DNA of 64,000 nucleotides from Deinococcales bacterium (GTDB lineage Bacteria; Deinococcota; Deinococci; Deinococcales; JAAFIG01), in NCBI GenBank assembly GCA_013298595.1, contig JAAFIG010000013.1, positions 56,886 through 120,885 of the forward strand, in the 5' to 3' direction. Every line of letters starts with the position of its first letter. Position 1 is the first letter of the stretch. Shown piece after piece: positions 50,070 to 58,244 of this stretch. Both the position numbers and the translations under genes were made by a program. The notes beneath the pieces are model-generated. The model had not been told where the DNA came from and did not search any database. It saw nothing but the letters and a program-made list of their open reading frames with translations.

Positions 50070-51644
50070 ATGGACTCGAGCCTGACTTCTTCACCAACTT
50101 CCCCTGAGTCCACGCATTTTCCTTATGCTGCATATCGTCCTGGGCAGCGTGAAGCTTTGGATGCTGCCCGTAGTGCCTATGCCAGGGGAAAACGCTTTGT
50201 GGTTATCGAAGCACCGACAGGCGCAGGTAAAAGCGGTATTGCTGTTACCTTAGCTCGAGAAGCTAAGCAAGCTTATATTTTAACAGCTCAAAAAATTTTA
50301 CAAGACCAGTACATCCGCGATTTCCCTGATTTAGCTGTGGTCAAAGGTCGGAGTAACTATCCGTGTTTGGTAATGGATACCCATGCAGGCGCAGCACCGT
50401 GCTTGGCTGGAAAAAAATTCCCAGCCTGTGATGATTGCACCTACTTAATTGCCAAAGATGATGCGCTTCATGCCAGTATTGCCACACTCAATTACCCATA
50501 CTTTATGGGTGAAATCAACCATGCGGGTGCATTTCAAAAACGCGATTTATTGGTTTTAGATGAAGCCCATAACACCGAAGAAATGTTGATGCGTTTTGTC
50601 GAAGTCTCGATTGCAAAAAATACCTTTGCTCGAGCTGGAATCGAATTTGATTTTCCGCAAACCACAGACCTCGAAGACCGCATTGCTTTTGTCTCGAGTT
50701 TAATTCCAGATGCCATCCGAGCCTTAACGAAACTCGAGGAGCAAATCAAAACCCTCGAAGCCCCACCACCAGATTTATCAGTACATAAAAACGAACTCGA
50801 GAATCTGGTACGGCGCATGATTATGCTGCGCGATGCCCCAGATGCGGGTTGGATTGCCGAACAATCTGAAGATGTGTCTTTTGATGGTGCTGTGCAATGG
50901 TGGAAATTTCGTCCGATCATGGTGGCTGCTTTTGCCGAGGAATTCTTGTTTCGTCACTCAAGTCGAGTGCTGATGCTATCAGCCACAATTCTTGATGCTG
51001 AAACCTTTTTACGCGCCCTTGGTATAGACCCAGCCGATGCGGCTTTTATTCGGGTGCCAAGTTCGTTCCCACCACAAAATCGCCCAATTTATCCACTCAA
51101 TATTGCACGGCTGAACCGCGATACCTTAGAAGCAGAATTACCGAAACTCAGTGCCGTTATTGCTAAATTGCTCGAGAAACACAAAGGCGAAAAAGGGATT
51201 ATTCATGCCCATTCTTATAAAATTTTGCGTTACTTGGTCAGTACTTTACCCGCAGGTAAACGCCTGATTTACCATTACGACAGCGCCAGCCGCGAAGATG
51301 CCCTCGAGCGACACCTGACCTCGAGTTTACCAACAGTTTTACTGACCCCAAGTATGACTGAAGGTGTGGATTTAGCCGATGACCAAGCCCGTTGGCAAGT
51401 GATTGTCAAAGTGCCATACCCATACCTTGGCGACCCTCAAGTCAATGCTCGCCGACTTGCCGACCCATCGTGGTATGAGTGGCGCACAGCTTTACGCATT
51501 GTGCAAGCGTATGGGCGAGCAGTGCGAAGTTCAGAAGACCACGCAACTACCTATGTGCTTGATTCAATGTTTCCGATGTGGGTTTCTAGGCAACAAAAAC
51601 GCTTACCAAAATGGTTTCTCGAAGCGATTGCACAAAGTCGGTAA
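50070..51644 (+). CDS. XPD/DinG-family Fe-S DNA helicase
   Basis: 524 residues, superfamily 2. Walker A PTGAGKSG at 49-56, four cysteines of the 4Fe-4S domain at 99, 111, 120 and 123, DEAH at 164-167, and motif VI VQAYGRAVRS near the C-terminus. Like XPD and DinG it should unwind DNA 5' to 3' and act in repair or R-loop removal. No exonuclease domain is fused. A bidirectional terminator lies downstream. Confidence 0.94.
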   Translation: MDSSLTSSPTSPESTHFPYAAYRPGQREALDAARSAYARGKRFVVIEAPTGAGKSGIAVTLAREAKQAYILTAQKILQDQYIRDFPDLAVVKGRSNYPCLVMDTHAGAAPCLAGKKFPACDDCTYLIAKDDALHASIATLNYPYFMGEINHAGAFQKRDLLVLDEAHNTEEMLMRFVEVSIAKNTFARAGIEFDFPQTTDLEDRIAFVSSLIPDAIRALTKLEEQIKTLEAPPPDLSVHKNELENLVRRMIMLRDAPDAGWIAEQSEDVSFDGAVQWWKFRPIMVAAFAEEFLFRHSSRVLMLSATILDAETFLRALGIDPADAAFIRVPSSFPPQNRPIYPLNIARLNRDTLEAELPKLSAVIAKLLEKHKGEKGIIHAHSYKILRYLVSTLPAGKRLIYHYDSASREDALERHLTSSLPTVLLTPSMTEGVDLADDQARWQVIVKVPYPYLGDPQVNARRLADPSWYEWRTALRIVQAYGRAVRSSEDHATTYVLDSMFPMWVSRQQKRLPKWFLEAIAQSR

Positions 51645-51694
51645 AGTGATAGGTTTGGGGTGTGTGCATTGTCTAATGAAATTTTACTCGAGCT

Positions 51695-51725
51695 AAAAAA
51701 AGCGAGCCTTTCGGCTCGCTTTTTT
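51695..51725. terminator. Bidirectional rho-independent terminator
   Basis: Stem AGCGAGCC (51701-51708) / GGCTCGCT (51713-51720), loop TTTC, flanked by six A on the left and five T on the right. It serves both the helicase and the opposite binding-protein gene. Confidence 0.93.
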
Positions 51726-51736
51726 CATTAAGGCAA

Positions 51737-52996
51737 TTATTTAGTACGTCCGCTGAGTAAATCTTCAACTTGTTTTTGGGCTTTGTCCAAAGCATCTTTG
51801 GCTGTGGCTTTACCAGCAACTGCTTCTTTAATCGCTGCCTCGAGAATATTAAAACGAATAGCTTCCCAATCCGAGATGCGTGGTTCGTAATCGGCAAAAC
51901 GGGCTTGTTTAATCACATTGTCAAAATCTGGATTAGTTTTGGTAAATGCTTTGTACTCGGCGGTTTCTGAAGCAAGGTCGCTCGAGGGGACATAACCTGT
52001 TTGGGTAGCAAAAATGGCGCTGTTGCGTGGTTGCATGGCAAAGTTCATGAATTTTGCAGCTAAGGCTTGTTGGTTTTTTGGTGCATCGTTAAAGACAACA
52101 AGGTTTGTGCCTTGAATCAGGGCGACACCCGGTACGCCACGTTTTGCGCCAGGTAAAGTGCTGATGCCTAAATTGAATTTGGCGGCGCTTTTGTAGAATG
52201 GCATACCTGCGCTGGTATCCAGAGCAAAACCAAAGGTGTCGTTCAATTGGCTGTTAATAAAGCCACTGGTGATTGGTTTAGCGGCTTTTTCTTTGGTTAA
52301 ATCTAAGAACCATTGTAAGGCTTTAACTGCAATCGCTCCGTTGATTTGAATTTTGCCATTGACTTCGTATTCGCCACCAAGGGTTAAGAAAATTGGGGCA
52401 AAGGTGCTGGCAGTTGGTTGGAACCAGAAGGCAGGTGCATTTTGGGCTTTGGAAATACTTCGGACAACTTCGGTGAATTCAGTTAAAGAAGTTGGGGCTT
52501 TGGCATTAAATTTCTTTAAAAGGTCTTTGTTAAAGTACATCAATTGCACGCTTTTGTTAAAAGGTAAGCCGTATAGCACACCTTTAAATGTGGCTGCATC
52601 AATAAAGCGTTTTTGAATGTACTGCGGGCGAACACCGATGGATTTAAGATCGATAAGTTTATCAGCCTCGAGATACAAAGCGATATTATTCTCGAAAGCT
52701 TGTGCCATAGCAGGGACTTTGCCAGCTGCAAAACCAGCTTTGATTTTGGTGGATAAATCAGCATAACCACCTTGTGGAATTGGTAAAATACAGCCACCTT
52801 CATTGGTTTTATTAAATTCGGCAGCTAAGGCATTGAGCACATTTTGTTGTACGGCATCACGGAAACCATGCCAGAATTCGGTGACATTGGAGGCTTTGGC
52901 GCACTGGGCTTTGACGACATCGGCAGGGGTTTGTTGCGCCCAAGTGGTTGCGGCTGCAATCACACCAAACGCTCCGAGTATGGCTAATTTCTTCAT
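51737..52996 (-). CDS. Orphan ABC sugar-type substrate-binding protein
   Basis: 419 residues. Signal peptide (KLAILGAFGVIAAATTWA) and a mature cluster-B binding protein fold resembling UgpB/sn-glycerol-3-phosphate and sugar binders (ATAFKGVLYGLPFNKSVQLMYFNKDLL; SGMPF-like SAGMPFYKS). It has two cysteines (CAKAS, GGCILP) in the mature protein. No permease or ATPase genes adjoin it, so its partner is elsewhere. GAGGAG precedes the ATG. The leader contains a terminator-like hairpin. Confidence 0.9.
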   Translation of the reverse strand: MKKLAILGAFGVIAAATTWAQQTPADVVKAQCAKASNVTEFWHGFRDAVQQNVLNALAAEFNKTNEGGCILPIPQGGYADLSTKIKAGFAAGKVPAMAQAFENNIALYLEADKLIDLKSIGVRPQYIQKRFIDAATFKGVLYGLPFNKSVQLMYFNKDLLKKFNAKAPTSLTEFTEVVRSISKAQNAPAFWFQPTASTFAPIFLTLGGEYEVNGKIQINGAIAVKALQWFLDLTKEKAAKPITSGFINSQLNDTFGFALDTSAGMPFYKSAAKFNLGISTLPGAKRGVPGVALIQGTNLVVFNDAPKNQQALAAKFMNFAMQPRNSAIFATQTGYVPSSDLASETAEYKAFTKTNPDFDNVIKQARFADYEPRISDWEAIRFNILEAAIKEAVAGKATAKDALDKAQKQVEDLLSGRTK

Positions 52997-53007
52997 AATT
53001 TCTCCTC

Positions 53008-53033
53008 AAAAAACGCCTCGAGTGATCTCGAGG
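53008..53033 (-). terminator. Terminator-like hairpin in the leader of the orphan binding protein (possible attenuator)
   Basis: CCTCGAG-ATCA-CTCGAGG (53016-53033, read on the minus strand) is followed by CG and six T. It lies after the binding-protein promoter and 12 bases before its ribosome site. It may also simply terminate the FKBP gene. Confidence 0.6.
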
Positions 53034-53053
53034 AACCAAGCTTACTTTAACAT

Positions 53054-53083
53054 TTGATACGATTCTTGTCAGGAAACCGTCAA
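53054..53083 (-). promoter_or_regulatory. Promoter of the orphan binding protein
   Basis: TTGACG at 53078-53083, 18-base spacer, TATCAA at 53054-53059. It is upstream of the hairpin, so the leader includes it. Confidence 0.6.
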
Positions 53084-53086
53084 GTT

Positions 53087-53560
53087 TTAGTGCTGATGTT
53101 CAACGCCACCGACTCCATGAGCGTGTCCATGCTCGAGTTCTTCTGCTTCGGCAGCTCGAGTACGATGAATTTTGATGTGATACTCAAGGGTTTTGCCTGC
53201 CCGAGGATGATTCATGTCTATTGTGGCAGTGGCATCTGTTAGCGCAATCACTCGAGCTTCAAAATTTTGACCGTTGGCATCCGAAGCGCTGAATTTACTA
53301 CCAATTTCGGGGTTTTTGATTGGCAATTTTGCCAGTTCGACATTCATGACTTTATGATCATCTCGAGTCCCATACGCATTTTCTAGCGCAGCTGTAAACT
53401 CGAGTGGAGCAGTTTTGCCAATCAACAACGCCTCGAGTCCAATGGGTAAATCGCGTTCATGTCCTATCAGAATAAGTTTGGGTTTATGGGTATGGGCAAC
53501 CACAACCCCCTCAAGTTTAGCTTCGTACTCGAGAGTCACGACCATGTTTTGTGTAATCAT
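53087..53560 (-). CDS. SlyD-like FKBP-type peptidyl-prolyl isomerase
   Basis: 157 residues. The FKBP fold is split by an insert-in-flap (KNPEIGSKFSASDANGQNFEARVIAL), with EFTAALENAYGTRDD and the C-terminal MNHPRAGKTLEYHIKIH. The end is histidine-rich (EHGHAHGVGGVEHQH), as in metal-binding SlyD. It folds proteins and may handle nickel. It lies upstream of the orphan binding-protein gene on the same strand. Confidence 0.92.
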   Translation of the reverse strand: MITQNMVVTLEYEAKLEGVVVAHTHKPKLILIGHERDLPIGLEALLIGKTAPLEFTAALENAYGTRDDHKVMNVELAKLPIKNPEIGSKFSASDANGQNFEARVIALTDATATIDMNHPRAGKTLEYHIKIHRTRAAEAEELEHGHAHGVGGVEHQH

Positions 53561-53611
53561 TGTTTAGTGATAACACATTCTCAATTACTTTACAAACAGC
53601 TATTGCACTTT

Positions 53612-54737
53612 TTAGCGCATGTTGCTGACATCGTATGTAAAGATTCGACCATCACGTTCACGCAACGAAAATGCACGTGGTATTCGGTTTTGATCGATTT
53701 CATAATACACCCGAAAACGTGCTTCTGCTTCGGGTTTTAGATTGGTTCTAAAAGCATCACCTGTACTTGTACCAACCAAGTAATTATCGTTCGTAGTACT
53801 GACCCATCAGTATCAGTCAGTATTGCCAGCACTGTTTATAGTAAATGTCAATATCGGTGTTTTTGGTCAAGTTACGAACAGTGATTGTGGCAGTCAAAAA
53901 TCGCTTACCAGCACTAGGTGTTTTACCTTCAATGGCTTCGTTGGTAAAAGCAAAACTTTCAACTCGAGCGGCTAGTTGTTTTAATGGGTAAAAAATGCCA
54001 ACTAAAGCTTGAACTTCTGGTAAAGCAGTAAAACCGTCATTGCTAAATGGAGCAGCTAAGGGTTTAATATTGCTACGTAAGTCGTAACGTACAATCGGAG
54101 CGATTTCCTGAGTGCGTTCAATCAGTAATTTAACAATTTTAGCTCGAGCTGAAACTTGCCAAGCGGCAACTAAATTAACCTTTTGTGCAGGTTTAAGGTA
54201 AACGCTATAATCGGTAAATTCGCCTGCTCGAGCAAAATAACTATCAAAAACATAATTCTCGTCACGGTCATCTACAGCGGTGATTTTAAAACTATTAAAA
54301 CGAACCTGTTGATCTTCTTTACTTGGATTTTGCACCGTAAAACGAAGTACTAAAAGTTTTTGATTTTGTTCAGCAGAATAGACATTTTTCAGTGTAATAG
54401 GTTCAATACTATACTCGGCTGCGGTTAGGGCAAAATTAAGTGGTTTATTGCGCCCCAAAGTGTACTGAGTACCAATTTGCCCAGTATTACCAGCCAATTG
54501 TGTTGTGCCAGCTGTACTCGAGTTGCTCAGTAATAGATTATTGCCTTGGGTTGCTGTGTTGATACCAAAGGTTTTTAATACTCGAGTTGGTACATATGTG
54601 GTGTTGTTGATAACAATAGCTTTGTCAGCAGCAGCTTGTCCATTGATTAATACATTGAGGTTTTTTTGTACGCTTTGTGCTAAAACAATGCTACTGATAC
54701 CAAGGAGTGCACCAACAATAAGTTCTTTGAGTTTCAT
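53612..54737 (-). pseudogene. Copper-amine-oxidase-N-domain protein with a frameshifted C-terminus
   Basis: The first frame runs from ATG 54737 (after GAGGT) to a stop at 53817: signal peptide, a CuAO N-terminal domain (INGQAAADKAIVINNTTYVPTRVL), and a DUF4352-like beta domain. It breaks at TKNTDIDIYYKQCWQY. A different frame of 63 codons (53803-53612), free of stops, continues with NDNYLVGTSTGDAFRTNLKP and ends RDGRIFTYDVSN, which reads as the missing end of the same domain. The join has repeats of CTGA/CAGTA. Either a real pseudogene, a sequencing error, or slippage. Confidence 0.75.
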
Positions 54738-54850
54738 AATGATACCTCGTGATTTCTTAACATCAATCACAAAATAAGTGTTTTATGTCTTGCAGATTAT
54801 GTGCAAAGACATAGTTGATTTGTTGGGAACGCTAAATAATTTTTCTCGAG

Positions 54851-54879
54851 CGGGTAAATATTTTTTGCCCATTTACCCG
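54851..54879. terminator. Hairpin at the end of the LacI cluster
   Basis: CGGGTAAAT (54851-54859) and ATTTACCCG (54871-54879). No T run on the minus strand, so it may protect the 3' end rather than terminate. Confidence 0.5.
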
Positions 54880-54892
54880 TTGGGTATTTTGA

Positions 54893-56359
54893 CTAATCAA
54901 TAGAAGTTGATATCAGAGCTTTATCATGCACTATTTTTGCCCAAGCTACCAAATAATCCACTGTCCAGTGCATGAGTTTTTCAACACTATCAACTGTAAA
55001 ATACTCGTCGGGTGCATGAGCACGGTCACCATGACCTGTTCCTGCTATCGAAAATGGGATTTGCTTACCGAGCGTGGTTAATAAACTAGCGGGACAGCAA
55101 TTATTGGCAATTGCCCAGACTGAAATTGGCACATTATGGGCTGAACCTACAACTCGAGCCGCTTGTAGCAGCGTGTCATCGGCTTCTGGTAGTGCAGCCG
55201 CAGCGCTATACCCTCGTAATTGCCGTAACTTAACCATGGTATGCCCACGTTTATTCAGGTGTTCTTGTACCAAATCGGCTACCTCGAGTGGAGTAACACC
55301 TGGTGGAAAACGAATATCTACTTTGGCTCGAGCTTTGCCGGGCATATTGGTGTAATAAACATCATCTTGGTAACCGCCTTGCACGCCTTGAATATTGATT
55401 GTGGCTGCCAGCATATAATGTGCGAGGTGGTCGGATAACCGCTTAGCTCCAATAAATTTTTTGACATTCAAGTTATGTAGCATATTGGTTTCCCATTGCG
55501 GATTATCCGCAAATAATTGCTCAAGTTGTTTGACTTCAGGGCTATCGGGTTGCACAGGAGGCTCGAGACGTTCGGTCAGCCCATCCACGGTTAGGCGTTG
55601 CTCATCGGTATAAAGAGTTCCAAGGGCTTTTACGAGGCGCATTAAAGGTGCGTCTATCCAAGCGCTGTTGCCTGCCCAAACATGGCGTGCATCTGTTGTG
55701 CCACCCCACTGTCCACCATTGCACTCGAGGGTTGCAAAAAGTGTTCCCTTGAAAGCTCGGCGTAAGGTCATTGTGCCAGCACTGTTCTGCTGCATACAAG
55801 GTAGCCACGCGCCTTGGGCTTTTTCGAGGAGGCTGCGGTGCTGTTCGACAAAAGCTGCCATGCTTGGGCTACCAATTTCTTCTTCACCTTCGATTAAATA
55901 AATTAAATTCACAGGCATTTCTGTGTTGCTCTCGAGCATAGCAGCAACGCCTAGAATACTGGCAAGCACAGGTCCTTTATGGTTATTTGCACCGCGTCCA
56001 ACAACAATTTTCCCAAGATGTGGCAACAAACCAAGGTCGGCGGCTTCAACAATCCGAGCCTCGAGCGGTGGCACAGACCATTCTTCTTCCCATGTTGGGG
56101 TGATGTCGTACAAGCCATAAACCAAAAGCCACGGTGCATCTGGTTTACTTGAGCGCACTGTTCCCATTACCATTGGATGCCCTTGGGTTGGATAAATAGC
56201 TGCATCTGGCGCGATGCGTTGCAATAAATTCTTAGTGTACTCTGCGCCCTGCACTATCCCTACACCAGTATCCGAAAAACTAGGAATGCGAATCCAAGCC
56301 CGTACTGCCTCGAGTGATTCGTCTGCTCGAGCTGTGATTAAATCATGAACTTTTTTCAT
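54893..56359 (-). CDS. M20-family peptidase-like protein lacking two metal ligands
   Basis: 488 residues in the CN2/dipeptidase branch of M20, with two-domain layout. Expected zinc ligands are partly lost: the GHxD histidine is Leu83 (YGLYDITP), and the bridging Asp of GRGxxDxKG is Asn126 (GRGANNHKG). The EGEEE glutamates, D85 and the C-terminal H (GHGDRAHAPDE) remain. Hydrolysis may use one metal, a new nucleophile, or be gone. It overlaps the permease by four bases, so it belongs to the ABC importer operon. Confidence 0.88.
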   Translation of the reverse strand: MKKVHDLITARADESLEAVRAWIRIPSFSDTGVGIVQGAEYTKNLLQRIAPDAAIYPTQGHPMVMGTVRSSKPDAPWLLVYGLYDITPTWEEEWSVPPLEARIVEAADLGLLPHLGKIVVGRGANNHKGPVLASILGVAAMLESNTEMPVNLIYLIEGEEEIGSPSMAAFVEQHRSLLEKAQGAWLPCMQQNSAGTMTLRRAFKGTLFATLECNGGQWGGTTDARHVWAGNSAWIDAPLMRLVKALGTLYTDEQRLTVDGLTERLEPPVQPDSPEVKQLEQLFADNPQWETNMLHNLNVKKFIGAKRLSDHLAHYMLAATINIQGVQGGYQDDVYYTNMPGKARAKVDIRFPPGVTPLEVADLVQEHLNKRGHTMVKLRQLRGYSAAAALPEADDTLLQAARVVGSAHNVPISVWAIANNCCPASLLTTLGKQIPFSIAGTGHGDRAHAPDEYFTVDSVEKLMHWTVDYLVAWAKIVHDKALISTSID

Positions 56360-57198
56360 CCTTTGACTGCTCCTGCGGTCAAGCCTTTAATTAAGAACTT
56401 TTGTAAGTAAAGCACAATAATCACCATTGGAATTGCAATACTAATTGCACCAGCCGCCGAGATGCTCCAATATCGCAAATCCTCTGCGCCAAACTGCGAT
56501 ATTGCCACAGGCATGGTTACGGCATTGGTAGCGGTTAAGGTCAGGGGAATCAAAAATTCGTTATAAGCAAGTAACATACTAAAGATACTGGCTGTGACAA
56601 TGCCAGGTCCCATAATTGGCACGATCACATACCAAAAGGCTTGAAAGCGTGTGCAACCATCAACCATAGCGCTTTCCTCGAGCGAATCAGGGATTTCTTG
56701 AAAGAAACTTCGTAACATCCAGATTGTAAATGGTTGGTTAATCGCCACCAGAACCAAAATCAGTAAGAGTTGTGTGTCATGTAAACCTGTTAAACGCGCT
56801 AAGTAATAAAAAGGCAACAAAAATGTAAGGCGTGGCAATGCCCTAAACACAAAAGCTGCAAATAAAATCCAAAAACCCGCAGCGCGGTTATAGCGGGCTA
56901 AACCATACCCTGCAAAACAGCCAACACTGATTGAAATGGTGACTGTACCAAAAGTAACAATGGCGCTGTTGATTAAATACTTGGTAAATCCTTCTTCAAT
57001 CCATAAGGTTTGGTACGCCACCAGTGTTGGCTTAAAAACCCAGATAGGTGGTAGGGCAAAGGCATCCACCACTTCTTTAATGCTAATTAAAAAAGTCCAG
57101 AAAAAAGGAAAAATAGCCAAAATAAGCCAAACTGTTAGAATAGCGTATGCGATAGCAGAAAAAAGTGCACGGCTCGAGGTACTGCTGTGCGCTTTCAT
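56356..57198 (-). CDS. Carbohydrate ABC permease (MalG-like)
   Basis: 280 residues, six membrane helices, and the EAA loop (PDSLEESAMVDGCTRFQAFWYVIVPIMGPG) that contacts the ATPase. MalG/UgpE type. It overlaps MalF-like and M20 genes by four bases. No ATPase gene is in the cluster, so it probably borrows an MsmX-type ATPase. Confidence 0.93.
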   Translation of the reverse strand: MKAHSSTSSRALFSAIAYAILTVWLILAIFPFFWTFLISIKEVVDAFALPPIWVFKPTLVAYQTLWIEEGFTKYLINSAIVTFGTVTISISVGCFAGYGLARYNRAAGFWILFAAFVFRALPRLTFLLPFYYLARLTGLHDTQLLLILVLVAINQPFTIWMLRSFFQEIPDSLEESAMVDGCTRFQAFWYVIVPIMGPGIVTASIFSMLLAYNEFLIPLTLTATNAVTMPVAISQFGAEDLRYWSISAAGAISIAIPMVIIVLYLQKFLIKGLTAGAVKG

Positions 57199-58055
57199 TT
57201 TTTGCCTCCGACAATATCAATGTAAGTTTGACGCAAAAACGGGTACAGCAATGTGATAATCACAAAAACAGCCAGAATGACCGAGGCGCTGGCACGTCCG
57301 ATGAGCTGTTCTTGGAAAGCAATACTGTAAGTGTAGTACATAATTGTAGCGGTAGCATTACCAGGTCCGCCTTGGGTCATGACTGCGACACTATCAAATA
57401 AGCGATAGGCATCCATGATATTGACCATAGCAATAAAAATAAAAATGGGACGTAAGTATGGCATCATCACAAAACGCACCCGTTGCCACCAAGTTGCCCC
57501 ATCCATAATTGCAGCTTCGATTGGGTCGGCAGGCATGGCTTGTAAACCCGCATATAGCATCAGCATGACAAATGGTACTGCCCCCCAAATACCATAACCA
57601 ATCAATAATCCACGAGCTGCAACCACATCGGCATACCATTGAATATTGATCCCGATACTCGAGAGCAACCAAGTGATAAAACCTCTGTCCTTAAAAAGCC
57701 AACTGACTGCTAATGTACCAACCACTGGTGTGACAATATATGGCACAAGGTAAATACTGATAAAAAAGCGTTTTAGTCCAGAAATTTCGTTGAGCAGCAG
57801 TGCTAAACCAAACCCCAAAGCAATCTGAATTGGAATACTAACCACCATGTAAAAAAGTGTAAAGCCAAGGGCTTGCCAGAACCGAGTATCCTCGAGGATT
57901 CGTGTGTAATTCAGTAAGCCAATAAATTTTGGTGTTGTGCCAAAGTTAAAATTGAAAAAACTTAGGTAGATTGTGGTGAATAACGGCAAAACCATTAACA
58001 CGGTCATGACCACCACACTTGGTGAAACAAAAGCCCAGAATTCTCGAGGTTTCAC
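57195..58055 (-). CDS. Carbohydrate ABC permease (MalF-like)
   Basis: 286 residues, six helices, EAA loop (PADPIEAAIMDGATWWQRVRFVMMPYL). The start is GTG at 58055, after AAGAAGGTGAT, a near-perfect ribosome site; the frame extends further upstream without a good start. 189 bases separate it from the binding-protein gene. Confidence 0.92.
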   Translation of the reverse strand: MKPREFWAFVSPSVVVMTVLMVLPLFTTIYLSFFNFNFGTTPKFIGLLNYTRILEDTRFWQALGFTLFYMVVSIPIQIALGFGLALLLNEISGLKRFFISIYLVPYIVTPVVGTLAVSWLFKDRGFITWLLSSIGINIQWYADVVAARGLLIGYGIWGAVPFVMLMLYAGLQAMPADPIEAAIMDGATWWQRVRFVMMPYLRPIFIFIAMVNIMDAYRLFDSVAVMTQGGPGNATATIMYYTYSIAFQEQLIGRASASVILAVFVIITLLYPFLRQTYIDIVGGKK

Positions 58056-58111
58056 AGGTATCACCTTCTTTGCTAAAAAACATGGCTCGAGCTTAGGACT
58101 TATACAAATCA

Positions 58112-58132
58112 GGGCGGGCATAAAACCCGCCC
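58112..58132 (-). other. Intercistronic hairpin 1
   Basis: GGGCGGG/CCCGCCC stem of seven GC pairs with a seven-base loop. No T run, so probably an mRNA-stability or processing element between the binding protein and permease genes. Confidence 0.65.
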
Positions 58133-58168
58133 CTGTGGTTGAACTTAAATAGGTTGAATCTGATCTAG

Positions 58169-58189
58169 GGGAGACTTTTGGGGTCTCCC
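58169..58189 (-). other. Intercistronic hairpin 2
   Basis: GGGAGAC/GTCTCCC stem at 58169-58175 and 58183-58189. With hairpin 1 it could raise the ratio of binding protein to permease, as seen in malE-malF. Confidence 0.65.
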
Positions 58190-58244
58190 TGTACAAATGA
58201 ATGTTACGAAATCTGAAAATTGAAAGGCTATCCCAAACTTTGGC

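Noticed and set aside
57195..58196. The longer frame of the MalF-like permease (333 codons)
   Set aside because: The extra N-terminus covers the hairpin region and is not permease-like; GTG at 58055 has a near-perfect ribosome site.
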